Source of the DNA: Chitinophaga sp. 180180018-3
Lineage (GTDB): Bacteria; Bacteroidota; Bacteroidia; Chitinophagales; Chitinophagaceae
Assembly: GCF_037893185.1 (NCBI RefSeq)
Contig: NZ_CP140772.1
Location: 1,984,001 to 2,048,000 of the forward strand
Direction of reading: 5' to 3'
DNA: 64,000 nucleotides
The notes under the pieces are model-generated. The model had not been told where the DNA came from. It did not search any database and saw only the letters and a list, made by a program, of their open reading frames with translations. The translations under genes were made by a program, and so were the position numbers. Every line of letters begins with the position of its first letter. Positions within the stretch are counted from its first letter, which is position 1. Shown piece by piece: positions 18,439 to 27,414 of the stretch.

Positions 18439-18936
18439 GCTTTTATGAGAATGATTGTACAGAAACCGTTGTCTAACATTTGCAACAAAGCCGGGTGATG
18501 ACCTGGTAAAAAAGCATCGTTTTAGCAGTGGAGCTGAGACTGCCTTACCACATCATGGAGTATAGGATACTTAACTGAGAACCGAATGAGAGCCGAAGGA
18601 TACCCCTGTATTGATTTGGTAATCAATAAGATGTAAATATGCGAAAATGTTTAATGCGAATTTTTTAGCGCTGATTTTGATAGTATTTTAACCTATTGGT
18701 GCTGATTGTTATCACTGCTTCGCTTAACATCATGTAGTGCTTTGTTTCTTGCGAAGTATCGTAGTTTGTTTATTAAATTTCTCAGGGAAAGGATAATGAA
18801 TAATTGATTTTATGTATCTTGACCCCGGTTCTGTTGACCGCCATCTTTAGATATAAAGATATTACTGTGGCAAACCTGTGAATGATTATCAATTTTTAAC
18901 CCGTCATTCTACCCCGAATGATTCAAAAGAAACTCT
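18439..18936. other. Long AT-rich intergenic region upstream of RHS island
   Basis: This 498-bp stretch has no convincing gene. It contains a 7-bp-arm palindrome at 18610-18627 (ATTGATT/AATCAAT) and another at 18843-18860 (ATCTTTA/TAAAGAT), the latter about 75 bp before the tail-fibre-like gene and a possible operator. The composition is more AT-rich than the flanking receptor, marking the left edge of the RHS island. Confidence 0.5.
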
Positions 18937-19920
18937 ATGAAATTTATTGCTGCTGCAGGATGTTTATTCCTGTTTTCCCTGAATTGCATTGCGCAGGAAA
19001 GTTTACAAACGGTTACACAACGTGGTGATAGTACAACTGTTCGTACCCGTCTTCAGAAAGGTGCATTAATAACAAACAGCAACCTGATAGTGGATGGCGG
19101 AACGATGAATTACAATGATCCGCTTGTCGTAAAAGGTAACCTCGATGGAGCAGCACTCATTCGTTCAAATGGCGCCGATCGTTGGGATGTAAGCAGAGAT
19201 GTGTACGAAGTGAATAATTATGCCGGCACTTCTTCTTCCTTATTGTTTAACTATGGTAATTCCGGTATTCCTTACTACAGGCGCGATGGACACGATTTTA
19301 CCATTATGAAAATATGGTCCCCTAAAGCCAGCAAGAACGCCTATGAAGCCACGCTCGCCCTGGTGAATGGCGACAATGAAGAAGAGATAATGGATATCTA
19401 TAACATGAGCTATCCGCAGAATCACTCCTTTGGTATCAGGTTGCAGAAAAGATATAGTGCACAGTATAAGCCTTTCTTTTTTGAATACAGTGATGGGGTG
19501 GTGACTTATCCTGTCATGAAACTGGCGCCTGATTCTTCTGCTGCATTTTATGGGAATGTAGGTATTGGAACGACGGATACAAAGGGGTATAAACTGGCTG
19601 TTGCAGGTGGTATTGTGTCGGAATCTGTTCGGGTAAAGTTGCGGAGCAACTGGCCGGATTTTGTGTTTAAGTCTGCTTACCGGCTTGCGCCACTTCAGGA
19701 GGTGGAGAGTTATATAAGAAAGTATGAGCATTTGCCGGATATGCCTGCTGCCAAAGAGGTTGAAAAAGATGGGGCGGATTTGGGGGAGATGAACAGGAAG
19801 TTGTTGCAGAAGGTGGAGGAGTTGACGTTGTATCTGATAGAGCAGAATAAGGTTATACAAGGGCAGCAGAAAGATATTAATGTGCTGGCAGCAGAGGTGA
19901 AGAAATTGAAGAGGAAATAA
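18937..19920 (+). CDS. Secreted tail-fibre-like protein
   Basis: 327 residues with a signal peptide (ends CIAQ). The middle resembles phage tail-fibre shafts, including GNVGIGTTDTKGYKLAVAGG. The C-terminal part (RLAPLQEVESYIRKYEHLPDMP, then DLGEMNRKLLQKVEEL) is a trimerising helical segment close to intramolecular-chaperone tails. This type is widespread in Bacteroidota and commonly precedes RHS genes. It is probably a cell-surface trimer used in adhesion or contact. Its role relative to the RHS protein is not established. Confidence 0.82.
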   Translation: MKFIAAAGCLFLFSLNCIAQESLQTVTQRGDSTTVRTRLQKGALITNSNLIVDGGTMNYNDPLVVKGNLDGAALIRSNGADRWDVSRDVYEVNNYAGTSSSLLFNYGNSGIPYYRRDGHDFTIMKIWSPKASKNAYEATLALVNGDNEEEIMDIYNMSYPQNHSFGIRLQKRYSAQYKPFFFEYSDGVVTYPVMKLAPDSSAAFYGNVGIGTTDTKGYKLAVAGGIVSESVRVKLRSNWPDFVFKSAYRLAPLQEVESYIRKYEHLPDMPAAKEVEKDGADLGEMNRKLLQKVEELTLYLIEQNKVIQGQQKDINVLAAEVKKLKRK

Positions 19921-19963
19921 TCCCGGATTTATATCCCATTTTTTGGAATAAGTAAAAATATCT

Positions 19964-20341
19964 ATGAAACGGTTATTTATTATGTTGTTAACATGCCTGG
20001 TTTGTCCAATGTTATTGAAAGGGCAAGCCGGCCCCCCAAGTTTGTCAAAAGTTATTCCTCCGTCTCCGGAGATTGCATCAATTACCAGATACGGATTGTA
20101 CCCGGTCACTATGTTTAATGGACTTCCTGGCATTAGTATCCCAATTTACAATGTCAACATAAGAGGTTTTTCTTTGCCTATATCTTTGGATTATCATGCT
20201 TCGGGAATTAAGGTGGATGACCTGGCAAGTTGGGTAGGGCTTGGATGGAATATTAACGCAGGAGGAGCTATTACGAGAACGGTTATGGGGGTTCCTGATG
20301 ATGATCCAGCCACGCCTATGATTTGGTATCAAGCCTTTTAG
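19964..20341 (+). pseudogene. Truncated N-terminal fragment of an RHS-associated secreted protein
   Basis: 125 residues with a signal peptide (LLTCLVCPMLLKGQ) and the conserved opening block of large RHS/YD-type surface proteins: ASITRYGLYPVTMFNGLPGI, PISLDYHASGIKVDD and SWVGLGWNINAGGAITRTV. In full-length relatives this block leads into many hundreds of further residues; here a stop follows directly after GVPDDDPATP. The rest is absent from the 25-base gap before the RHS gene, so it was deleted rather than frameshifted. It may still be made as a small secreted protein. Confidence 0.75.
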
Positions 20342-20366
20342 TGTAGCAGCCTTAATGAATAGATGT

Positions 20367-23300
20367 ATGAAAAACAATTTCATTTTATATAAAAAGTTTG
20401 TAGCCACCTTTCTTATTTTGAGTACAGGAATGGTGTTGACTGCCCAAACGCCGGTGTCAACAACTCGGCCAGCGGCTACTCCTGTGCAAGTACCCGGTGC
20501 ATATACTACTCCTACTGTCAATTATGTCCGTACCTGGGAACCGACCGTGGCTACAACAGATACAGCCTTTGTTACTGCACCTGCGCGAACTGTTGATCAG
20601 GTCAGGCAAACAACACAGTATTTTGACGGATTGGGCAGACCGCTGCAAACGGTGGCGAAGGCAATGAGTCCCGGAGGTAAAGACCTGGTAACCCCAGTGG
20701 TATATGATGCCTTTGGAAGAGAACAAACTAAATACCTGCCCTATGCGGCTACTTCCAGTGATGGCATTTTTAAAACAGATCCTTTTAACGCACAGAACAC
20801 TTTTTACCAGTCGTTAACACCGGGGGAGAGTGTATTTTATAACAGGATAGATTATGAGGCGTCTCCATTAAACAGGGTATTAAAAACCTATGGACCTGGA
20901 GCCAGCTGGGCTAAGAATGATCCTTCCGGAGTGGAAAAAGGAGGCAACCGGCCTGTGGAAACGCAGTATTTAATTAATGCCGTAACCGATTCTGTGAGAA
21001 TATGGGATTTTGCAAGCGTTCAGATAATACCCACCAGTGCAGCTGGCCGTATTTACGCAGCTGGCCAGTTGTATAAAAATGTCACGATAGATGAGATCGG
21101 AAATCAGGTAGTAGAATATAAAGACAAAGAAAACCGGGTCGTCCTTAAAAAAGTGCAGTCATCGCCAGCTGCTGGTTCTGCTCACATGGGATGGCTTTGT
21201 ACCTATTACGCCTATGATGATTTGGGAAATCTTCGCTTTGTAATACCTCCCAAAGCTGTAGAAGCTACTCTTGCTGCCGGCTGGGTCATCAGCCCGGCCA
21301 TAGCCGCAGAATTATGCTTTATGTATCGTTATGATGGCCGCAACCGGATGATTATAAAGAAAGTACCGGGAGCCGATTCTACAGTACTTATATATGATCC
21401 GAGAGATAGGCTCGCCTTTGTTCAGGATGGCAATATGAAAGGAAAAACCTGGCTGGCTACTTTTTATGATGGGCTGAACAGGCCTGTGATGACTGCATTG
21501 TATAAGAATTCTAGTGCCACCAGGGAATCACTACAGGCAGCTATCAACAGCGCTACCGGCGGTAGTACTCAAAGTGTAAGCTATGACTTTCCTGCACAGG
21601 CAAACCTGATCCTGGATAACTATGATGGTAAGCCACTTTATGAGGCTACCAATACTGTTGATATGGTGGATAGTTTTGTCACCAGTGATGGAGCAGAGAC
21701 AACATTGCAGATTAATGGCAACGCCACCAGTGGTAATAGTACAATAACTGCATCCAATACTCTTTCCGGTATCCCGAAGGATTCACTGACACCATTAACC
21801 TATACTTATTATAGCGATTATACTTTCACCGGAGCGCAGGGTTATGCCAGTGGTGATATCTCCAAACCTCAGGCTGATGGTAGTCCCAATGCAGAACCAT
21901 TACCAGCCACGGCCAGTTTGATGACGAAGGGACTTGTAACCGGTGCTAAAGTGAGGGTATTAGGAACTAACCAATGGTTAACCACTACCAATTTCTATAA
22001 TGATAAAGGCCGGTTAATACAAACGCTGTCGGAAAACACCTCCGGAGGGCTGGATATCGTGACCAGCCTGTACGATTTTAATGGGAAAGTATTGAGCACC
22101 TACCTCCGGCATAAGAACCTGCGTAGCCGTTCTGCTCCACAAACCACTGTGCTGACCATGATGGCTTATGATGCAGCAGGCAGGTTGAAAAGTGTGAAAA
22201 AGCGGTTGAATGATGCAGCCTCCTCACAGGATAAGGTAGTCGCAATAAGTTCTTATGATGAACTCGGCCGACTAAAAACAAAGCGTTTAGGTATAACCGG
22301 TAGCACCCAGCTGGAAACGCTGACCTATGATTATAATATCCGTGGCTGGCTGACTGGCATTAACCGACCTTTTGCCAATACCGCAGGCAGCACTTCCAAC
22401 TGGTTTGGACAAACGCTGGCCTATGACTCAGGATTCACCGCCCTGCAATACAATGGTAACATAGCTGGTAGCACCTGGAAGAGCCGCAGCGATGGCATTG
22501 CCCGGGCCTATGGTTATAGCTACGACAAGGTTAACCGGCTTGTTTCAGCGCCTTTCTCCCAACAGAATAGCGGCAGTACTAGCTGGACTAGTGATCAGAA
22601 AGACTTTTCCGTTAGCAACCTAACCTTCGATGCCAATGGGAATATCCAGACGATGAACCAGATGGGCATGGCTGGAACTACCAAAATGCAGATAGATCAG
22701 TTAACCTATACCTATAAACCAGGTAGTAACAAACTGGCTGCGGTAGCTGATCCTACTAATACCGCCAGCGCTAAACTGGGAGATTTTATCAATGGTACCA
22801 ATACCGGGGATGACTACGATTATGATGCGAATGGTAACCTGAAATATGATCTTAATAAGAACATTTCAGCGATTACCTATAATCATCTGAACTTACCTGA
22901 TAGTATCATTATCACTGGCAAAGGACGGATTAAATACCTGTATGATGCCGCTGGAGCAAAACTTCAGAAGATAGTGACTGATAACACCAGTAGTACGCCT
23001 AAGGTAACAACCACAGACTATATAGGAGGTTTTGTTTACCAAAATGACACACTGCAATTCCTGGGTCATGAAGAAGGCAGGGTACGTGCAGTATTTCAAG
23101 CCAATCAGCCAGTACAATATGTATACGACTACTTCATCAAGGATCATCTTGGAAATGTGCGGATGGTACTGACTGAACAGACGGACTTTACCATGTATGC
23201 TGCAACTATGGAAGCACCGGCAGTAGCTAAGGAAACGGCCCTGTTCAGCAATATTGATAACACCCGTTCGGCTAAGCCAGCAGGCTATCCGGCAGATGAA

Positions 23301-24743
23301 AGTGCAGGCCCGAATGCCTCCGTGGCAAAGCTCTCTGCCATAGGGTCAAGCAAGAAAATAGGCCCCTCTATTGTGCTGCGGGTAATGGCAGGAGATACCA
23401 TACAGCTCAGTGCAAAAGCTTTCTATAAGTCAGGAGAACCGGTACAGAAGAACTCAGCTGCTCCTACCGCGGAGAATATGCTGGCAGACCTTGTGCAGGC
23501 ATTTAATGGTGGCGGAGGATCGGACAAGAGTGCGCACGGTGCAACTGGCAATGCTAATCTAACGCCATTCAACAACAATTTTTACAATAATGACTATCGA
23601 CGTCTGAAGGAAAAAGAACCGGATCAGCCGAATGCCGATCGTCCTAAAGCGTATTTGAATTTTGTATTGTTCGATGATGATTTTAAATTAGTGGAAGAAA
23701 ATAGTGGGGTGAAGCAGGTGAAGGCGGAGCCGGATCAGTTGCAGACGCTGGGCCAGGATAGGATGGTGGTGAAGAAGAGCGGTTTCCTGTATGCTTATAC
23801 CAGTAATGAGAGCCCGCAGACGGTGTATTTTGATAATGTGATATTGGGAGTGAATTCCGGGCCGTTACTGGAGGAGACGCATTATTATCCATTTGGGTTG
23901 ACGATGGCGGGGATTAGTTCGAATGCGTTGAAGGGAGCGAACTATCCAGAGAATCGTAAGAAGTATAATGGGAATGAATTACAGTCGAAGGAGTTTACTG
24001 ATGGATCAGGATTAGAATGGTATGATTTCAATGCGAGAATCTATGACCAACAGACTGGGCGATTCCTGCAAATAGACCCATGGATCGAAGTTGGAAGCCA
24101 GGAAATGTTGACACCATATCAATTTTCTTATAACAATCCAGTGCGTTATAACGATCCCGATGGTAAATGCCCCCTTTGTCCGGCAATACCTTATGTTATT
24201 GAAGCTGTTGAAGCATTGTGGTTTGGGTATCGGGCTTCTGCAACTGCCACCCATGTTGCTAGGGTATTATCGGAGGGTGTTGGTAAAGAAGGAGGAGTCA
24301 AGAGTGAAAAAGAGCTGGCTAATCCTGCACCCATTGATAATACACATGTTCCTAAAAATATTCCGGCAGATGCGCTGAAGACTCCTCCAAGTATAGAAAT
24401 ACCACTGCCACCAGCGTCAGAATCTACAATAGAGCCTTCAAAAACGAACTCCCCGTCGGAAAACACGCCAGGAGCTAGAAGGCAAAATCGTATTCCTGAC
24501 AAAGCAGAGCCTAATACTACACAAACAAATAAGCCTGGCACTACAACAAAGAAATATGGCCCAGAGGGAAATGTTCAGAAAGAGTATAATAAAGGGCATC
24601 AGGGGAATAATGTTCCTAAAAATGAGCAGTCAGACCATGTCCACGATTACAAGCCTAATCCTTATAACCCTTCAGGTAGAGGAGATAGGCAGCCTGGTCG
24701 ACCACCTAAGAAAAATGAATTAAAGAAAGACTTTGGACTTTAA
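20367..24743 (+). CDS. RHS-repeat polymorphic toxin, DUF6443 type
   Basis: 1458 residues from the ATG at 20367 (20355 is an alternative). A signal peptide ends near LTAQ. The DUF6443-like N-terminus (QTTQYFDGLGRPLQTVAKAM, VVYDAFGREQTKYLPYA) is followed by many YD repeats that build the RHS shell (YDFNGKVLSTYLR, YDAAGRLKSVKKRL, YDELGRLKTKRL, YDKVNRLVSAP). The RHS-associated core (about 1168-1266) contains HYYPFGLTMAG, YDFNARIYDQQTGRFLQIDPW and YNNPVRYNDPDGKCP. The last 190 residues are a variable tip: a hydrophobic patch, a Pro/Ser/Thr linker, then a polar domain with KEYNKGHQGNNVPKNEQ and HVHDYKPNPYNP. The tip is a candidate nuclease-like toxin, perhaps polymorphic toxin type 24. A candidate immunity gene follows 12 bases later. 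Confidence 0.92.
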   Translation: MKNNFILYKKFVATFLILSTGMVLTAQTPVSTTRPAATPVQVPGAYTTPTVNYVRTWEPTVATTDTAFVTAPARTVDQVRQTTQYFDGLGRPLQTVAKAMSPGGKDLVTPVVYDAFGREQTKYLPYAATSSDGIFKTDPFNAQNTFYQSLTPGESVFYNRIDYEASPLNRVLKTYGPGASWAKNDPSGVEKGGNRPVETQYLINAVTDSVRIWDFASVQIIPTSAAGRIYAAGQLYKNVTIDEIGNQVVEYKDKENRVVLKKVQSSPAAGSAHMGWLCTYYAYDDLGNLRFVIPPKAVEATLAAGWVISPAIAAELCFMYRYDGRNRMIIKKVPGADSTVLIYDPRDRLAFVQDGNMKGKTWLATFYDGLNRPVMTALYKNSSATRESLQAAINSATGGSTQSVSYDFPAQANLILDNYDGKPLYEATNTVDMVDSFVTSDGAETTLQINGNATSGNSTITASNTLSGIPKDSLTPLTYTYYSDYTFTGAQGYASGDISKPQADGSPNAEPLPATASLMTKGLVTGAKVRVLGTNQWLTTTNFYNDKGRLIQTLSENTSGGLDIVTSLYDFNGKVLSTYLRHKNLRSRSAPQTTVLTMMAYDAAGRLKSVKKRLNDAASSQDKVVAISSYDELGRLKTKRLGITGSTQLETLTYDYNIRGWLTGINRPFANTAGSTSNWFGQTLAYDSGFTALQYNGNIAGSTWKSRSDGIARAYGYSYDKVNRLVSAPFSQQNSGSTSWTSDQKDFSVSNLTFDANGNIQTMNQMGMAGTTKMQIDQLTYTYKPGSNKLAAVADPTNTASAKLGDFINGTNTGDDYDYDANGNLKYDLNKNISAITYNHLNLPDSIIITGKGRIKYLYDAAGAKLQKIVTDNTSSTPKVTTTDYIGGFVYQNDTLQFLGHEEGRVRAVFQANQPVQYVYDYFIKDHLGNVRMVLTEQTDFTMYAATMEAPAVAKETALFSNIDNTRSAKPAGYPADESAGPNASVAKLSAIGSSKKIGPSIVLRVMAGDTIQLSAKAFYKSGEPVQKNSAAPTAENMLADLVQAFNGGGGSDKSAHGATGNANLTPFNNNFYNNDYRRLKEKEPDQPNADRPKAYLNFVLFDDDFKLVEENSGVKQVKAEPDQLQTLGQDRMVVKKSGFLYAYTSNESPQTVYFDNVILGVNSGPLLEETHYYPFGLTMAGISSNALKGANYPENRKKYNGNELQSKEFTDGSGLEWYDFNARIYDQQTGRFLQIDPWIEVGSQEMLTPYQFSYNNPVRYNDPDGKCPLCPAIPYVIEAVEALWFGYRASATATHVARVLSEGVGKEGGVKSEKELANPAPIDNTHVPKNIPADALKTPPSIEIPLPPASESTIEPSKTNSPSENTPGARRQNRIPDKAEPNTTQTNKPGTTTKKYGPEGNVQKEYNKGHQGNNVPKNEQSDHVHDYKPNPYNPSGRGDRQPGRPPKKNELKKDFGL

Positions 24744-24755
24744 AACTACATTAAG

Positions 24756-25121
24756 ATGAAGGCTATTAACAAAAATAGAGACTTAATTAAGTATTTATCA
24801 GGAGAATTCAGCCTATTAAGTTCGAAATTGTACAAGATAGATATTTATAATGATGCTAAATCAGACTTAATTATTGATTTATACTTGGAATTACTTTACG
24901 CCAAGGGCGACAACCGAATCAAGCTTGCATTTACTGGAATAGAAGAATTTTCCTTTTATCACCACCATAGTAGCTACTTTTACAATGTTGAAAGATATAA
25001 ACTTCTTGAAATTAATGACAGATTTTATCTTTGCTTAGATCCATCTGAAGAGGTGGAGAATATCTCCACGGAAGATCAGAATTTTATATTAAGTAGGGAC
25101 GTCTATGGATTTTTTATATGA
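24756..25121 (+). CDS. Candidate immunity protein for the RHS tip
   Basis: 121 residues, no signal peptide, AT-rich codons (many Asn, Ile, Tyr and Asp), unlike the housekeeping genes around. The sequence is acidic (DLIIDLYLELLYAKGD, DPSEEVENISTEDQN) and matches no family I recognise. Position alone suggests the role: it follows the RHS toxin gene by 12 bases on the same strand and is closed by a strong terminator, the standard layout for a cytosolic immunity protein that binds and neutralises the cognate tip. Function is inferred, not seen. Confidence 0.75.
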   Translation: MKAINKNRDLIKYLSGEFSLLSSKLYKIDIYNDAKSDLIIDLYLELLYAKGDNRIKLAFTGIEEFSFYHHHSSYFYNVERYKLLEINDRFYLCLDPSEEVENISTEDQNFILSRDVYGFFI

Positions 25122-25184
25122 AAGAATGTTCTATTTGAATGACTAAATGCTATGACAAAGACTATATAAAGTAGGAACGTCGGA

Positions 25185-25221
25185 ATCAAAAACGACAGGC
25201 GATTCGCCTGCCGTTTTTGAT
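25185..25221. terminator. Bidirectional intrinsic terminator closing the RHS island
   Basis: ATCAAAAACGACAGGCGA pairs with TTCGCCTGCCGTTTTTGAT through an almost perfect stem (one mismatch), flanked by A-run and T-run. It lies 64 bases after the immunity gene stop and marks the right edge of the toxin island. Confidence 0.9.
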
Positions 25222-25352
25222 TTATCTTGATATGTTTTTTTAGTTTTTCCGATACTATCTCATAAACTGTGTAAAGTATAATAATCGGGATATCTCACTT
25301 CGATTTTTAATTTTAAAGCATATACATTTTATGAAGATAGAAGATTTTTTTG

Positions 25353-25520
25353 TCAGACGATTTTCTCAAGCAGTTTAAAACGGCCGGGCGTAGATTGTAC
25401 CGGGCCATAATCCATACTGCCGATTATTTCTTTCCCTCCTGGGATATGTAAACTTGTAGTGGGAGTAGTAGTGTCTATCCCTATGTTGCCGGTTGCAGAC
25501 CAGATATTATTTGGGGCGAA
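25353..25520 (-). pseudogene. Remnant of a tail-fibre-like domain, antisense
   Basis: On the minus strand the frame ending at 25353 reads NNIWSATGNIGIDTTTPTTS then LHIPGG, resembling the (N)VGIGTTTPTTKLHV repeat of Bacteroidota tail-fibre-like proteins such as the one at 18937. It has no plausible start or signal peptide and stops after about 50 matching residues. I read it as a decayed fragment left by rearrangement at the RHS island edge. It occupies part of the 493-bp gap before the serine hydrolase. Confidence 0.45.
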
Positions 25521-25614
25521 AGTAGGCACCTTTCTTTCCCTCAAATCCCGATCTGAGTAATGTATAATTACCCCCTTTCCCGCCAGTATCGCAGCTTTGC
25601 AGAAAAAATCCTTT

Positions 25615-27258
25615 ATGACGCGAATCTTCCTCTTCACTGCCTGGCTGTTATCATGCACTTACACCAACGCTCAAACGAAAATCACCCGGCAACTCGACAC
25701 CCTCTTATCCCACGCCTTCACCCCGAACGAACCTGGCATCGTTGCCCTCGTTGCCAAAGACGGACAGGTTATATACGAGAAAGCCTTCGGCAGCGCCAAC
25801 CTGGAATTAAACGTACCTCTGCAGCCAAACATGGTGTTCCGCGTCGGCTCGGTAACCAAACAGTTCACCGCCGCAGGCATCCTGAAACTCGCGGAACAGG
25901 GTAAGCTATCGCTGAGCGACAGTCTGCAGCAATACATCCGCGATTTTCCCCCGAAAGGCGCCACCATTACCATCCGCCATCTGCTCACCCACACCTCCGG
26001 CCTGAAAGAGTATACCGCCATCGAAGTACCCGATCCTTATATCGAAAGGCATGATTTCACCGCACCCGCCATCATCGATCATTTTAAACAAGCTCCCCTG
26101 GAGTTTGCTCCGGGTAGCCGTTACAGTTATTCCAACTCTAATTATGTATTGCTCGCCCGTATTATAGAGGTGATAACGGGAGATACCTACCAGCACTATA
26201 TCACCGAAAATGTAATCAAACCGGCAGGACTGCTCCAAACGGGCTATGCCCCCGAGAAAACGATCGTTCCCCTGCGTGTCACCGGGTATACCCGCGACAA
26301 TGGCTTTTTTCAACATTGCGACTACCAGGCGATTTCCCTCGGCTACGGCTGCGGCGACCTGCTCTCTACCGCCGGCGATCTGAACCGCTGGAACAACGCG
26401 CTCCTCGCAGGGAAAGTACTCAGCCCCGCCATGCTCAAAGAGGCGTATAGTCCTTACCGTTTGAACGATGGCTCCTTCTCTTCCTATGGCTACGGCTGGA
26501 TCATCGACGAGCGCGATGGCCGGAAATGTATCCATCACGAAGGCCAGACCAGCGGATTCATCGCCTCCGAAAGATATTACCCCGATGAACACCTGTATGT
26601 AGTAGTACTGACCAATGTAAAATCCGGGGAAGACAAAACCAGTTTCAGCGACCGTCGTTTCATGCTCTTTTCAGAAGTCGCGGAAATAGCGCTGGGAGAT
26701 GAAGTGGCGACACTCAGTCCACAACAGCTGAACGACTACACCGGCGTTTATCAGGCCGGCAAACAAACGGTCCGCATCAGCGTAGACAAAGACCGGCTTA
26801 TTTGCAAGGCATCTATGGAAGGCACTTTTGCACTGGTGCCGGTAAGTCGCGATAAATTCAAAATAGCTGAACTGAAAATACCCTGTACCTTCCAGTTTGT
26901 ACGGAACCAGTCGGGCGCTATAACGGAATTCATCTCCCTGCAACGCGCCGCCTTCGACTGGCTCAAAACAACCGCCGGCCCGGCCACATCAGTTGACGCT
27001 CTCCGGAAATTCACCGGCCGGTACCAGCTTGCGCCAGCGCCCGGTACCTGGATCAGGATCACCGAACAAAAGGGCGTCTTAATGCTGTCGGCCTCCAACG
27101 CCCTGCCTGATGCGGCACTGCTCCGGCTTGGCGATAACTCTTTCAAATATACCGCTCCGGGCTACGACGATATGCTCCTGGAATTTGTTCCATCCGCCAA
27201 CGGCGCCATCGAAAAACTGATCATGTTGCAGGGACCGGTGCACTGCCGCCGCCTGTAA
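25615..27258 (+). CDS. Secreted serine hydrolase, beta-lactamase/class C PBP fold
   Basis: 547 residues from the ATG at 25615; a TTG at 25597 falls in the likely promoter (CAGCTTTG). The signal peptide ends near YTNAQ. The class C beta-lactamase/DD-peptidase motifs are present: S79-V-T-K82 with nucleophilic serine, YSNSN for the YxN tyrosine, and HEGQTSG for the HxG strand. The C-terminal 200 residues form a beta-rich domain often found on such hydrolases. It probably acts on peptidoglycan peptides or small esters in the periplasm. It is not a proven beta-lactamase. It is monocistronic between the toxin island and a FecA-like receptor. Confidence 0.93.
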   Translation: MTRIFLFTAWLLSCTYTNAQTKITRQLDTLLSHAFTPNEPGIVALVAKDGQVIYEKAFGSANLELNVPLQPNMVFRVGSVTKQFTAAGILKLAEQGKLSLSDSLQQYIRDFPPKGATITIRHLLTHTSGLKEYTAIEVPDPYIERHDFTAPAIIDHFKQAPLEFAPGSRYSYSNSNYVLLARIIEVITGDTYQHYITENVIKPAGLLQTGYAPEKTIVPLRVTGYTRDNGFFQHCDYQAISLGYGCGDLLSTAGDLNRWNNALLAGKVLSPAMLKEAYSPYRLNDGSFSSYGYGWIIDERDGRKCIHHEGQTSGFIASERYYPDEHLYVVVLTNVKSGEDKTSFSDRRFMLFSEVAEIALGDEVATLSPQQLNDYTGVYQAGKQTVRISVDKDRLICKASMEGTFALVPVSRDKFKIAELKIPCTFQFVRNQSGAITEFISLQRAAFDWLKTTAGPATSVDALRKFTGRYQLAPAPGTWIRITEQKGVLMLSASNALPDAALLRLGDNSFKYTAPGYDDMLLEFVPSANGAIEKLIMLQGPVHCRRL

Positions 27259-27330
27259 ATCGACCGCGGAAATTGGTCTTATGGACTATTTTTAAGCGGG
27301 TTTTAAGGCCATTCTAATAATAACGCCCCT

Positions 27331-27372
27331 TTTTCCCGATTGCGTAAGTCAATTTCCGCTTTTGATCATTTC
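27331..27372 (+). promoter_or_regulatory. Tandem 21-bp repeat upstream of FecA-like receptor
   Basis: The first copy begins TTTTCCCGAT (27331) and the second ends GATCATTTC (copy start 27352). They match the repeat unit before the receptor at 15999 in about 15 and 13 of 21 positions respectively, with the same 21-bp period. A -7-like box GAAATTTG (27390-27397) follows 17 nt later, as at the other locus. Probably a site for the same activator. Confidence 0.55.
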
Positions 27373-27414
27373 CAGAGCTGCCAGCTGATGAAATTTGCGC
27401 ATCACTTTTAATTT

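Noticed and set aside
18480..18620. Possible small RNA in the leader of the RHS island
   Set aside because: Repeats of GAGAACCGAA-like sequence and a weak fold were noted, but there is no clear promoter-terminator pair or known RNA family.
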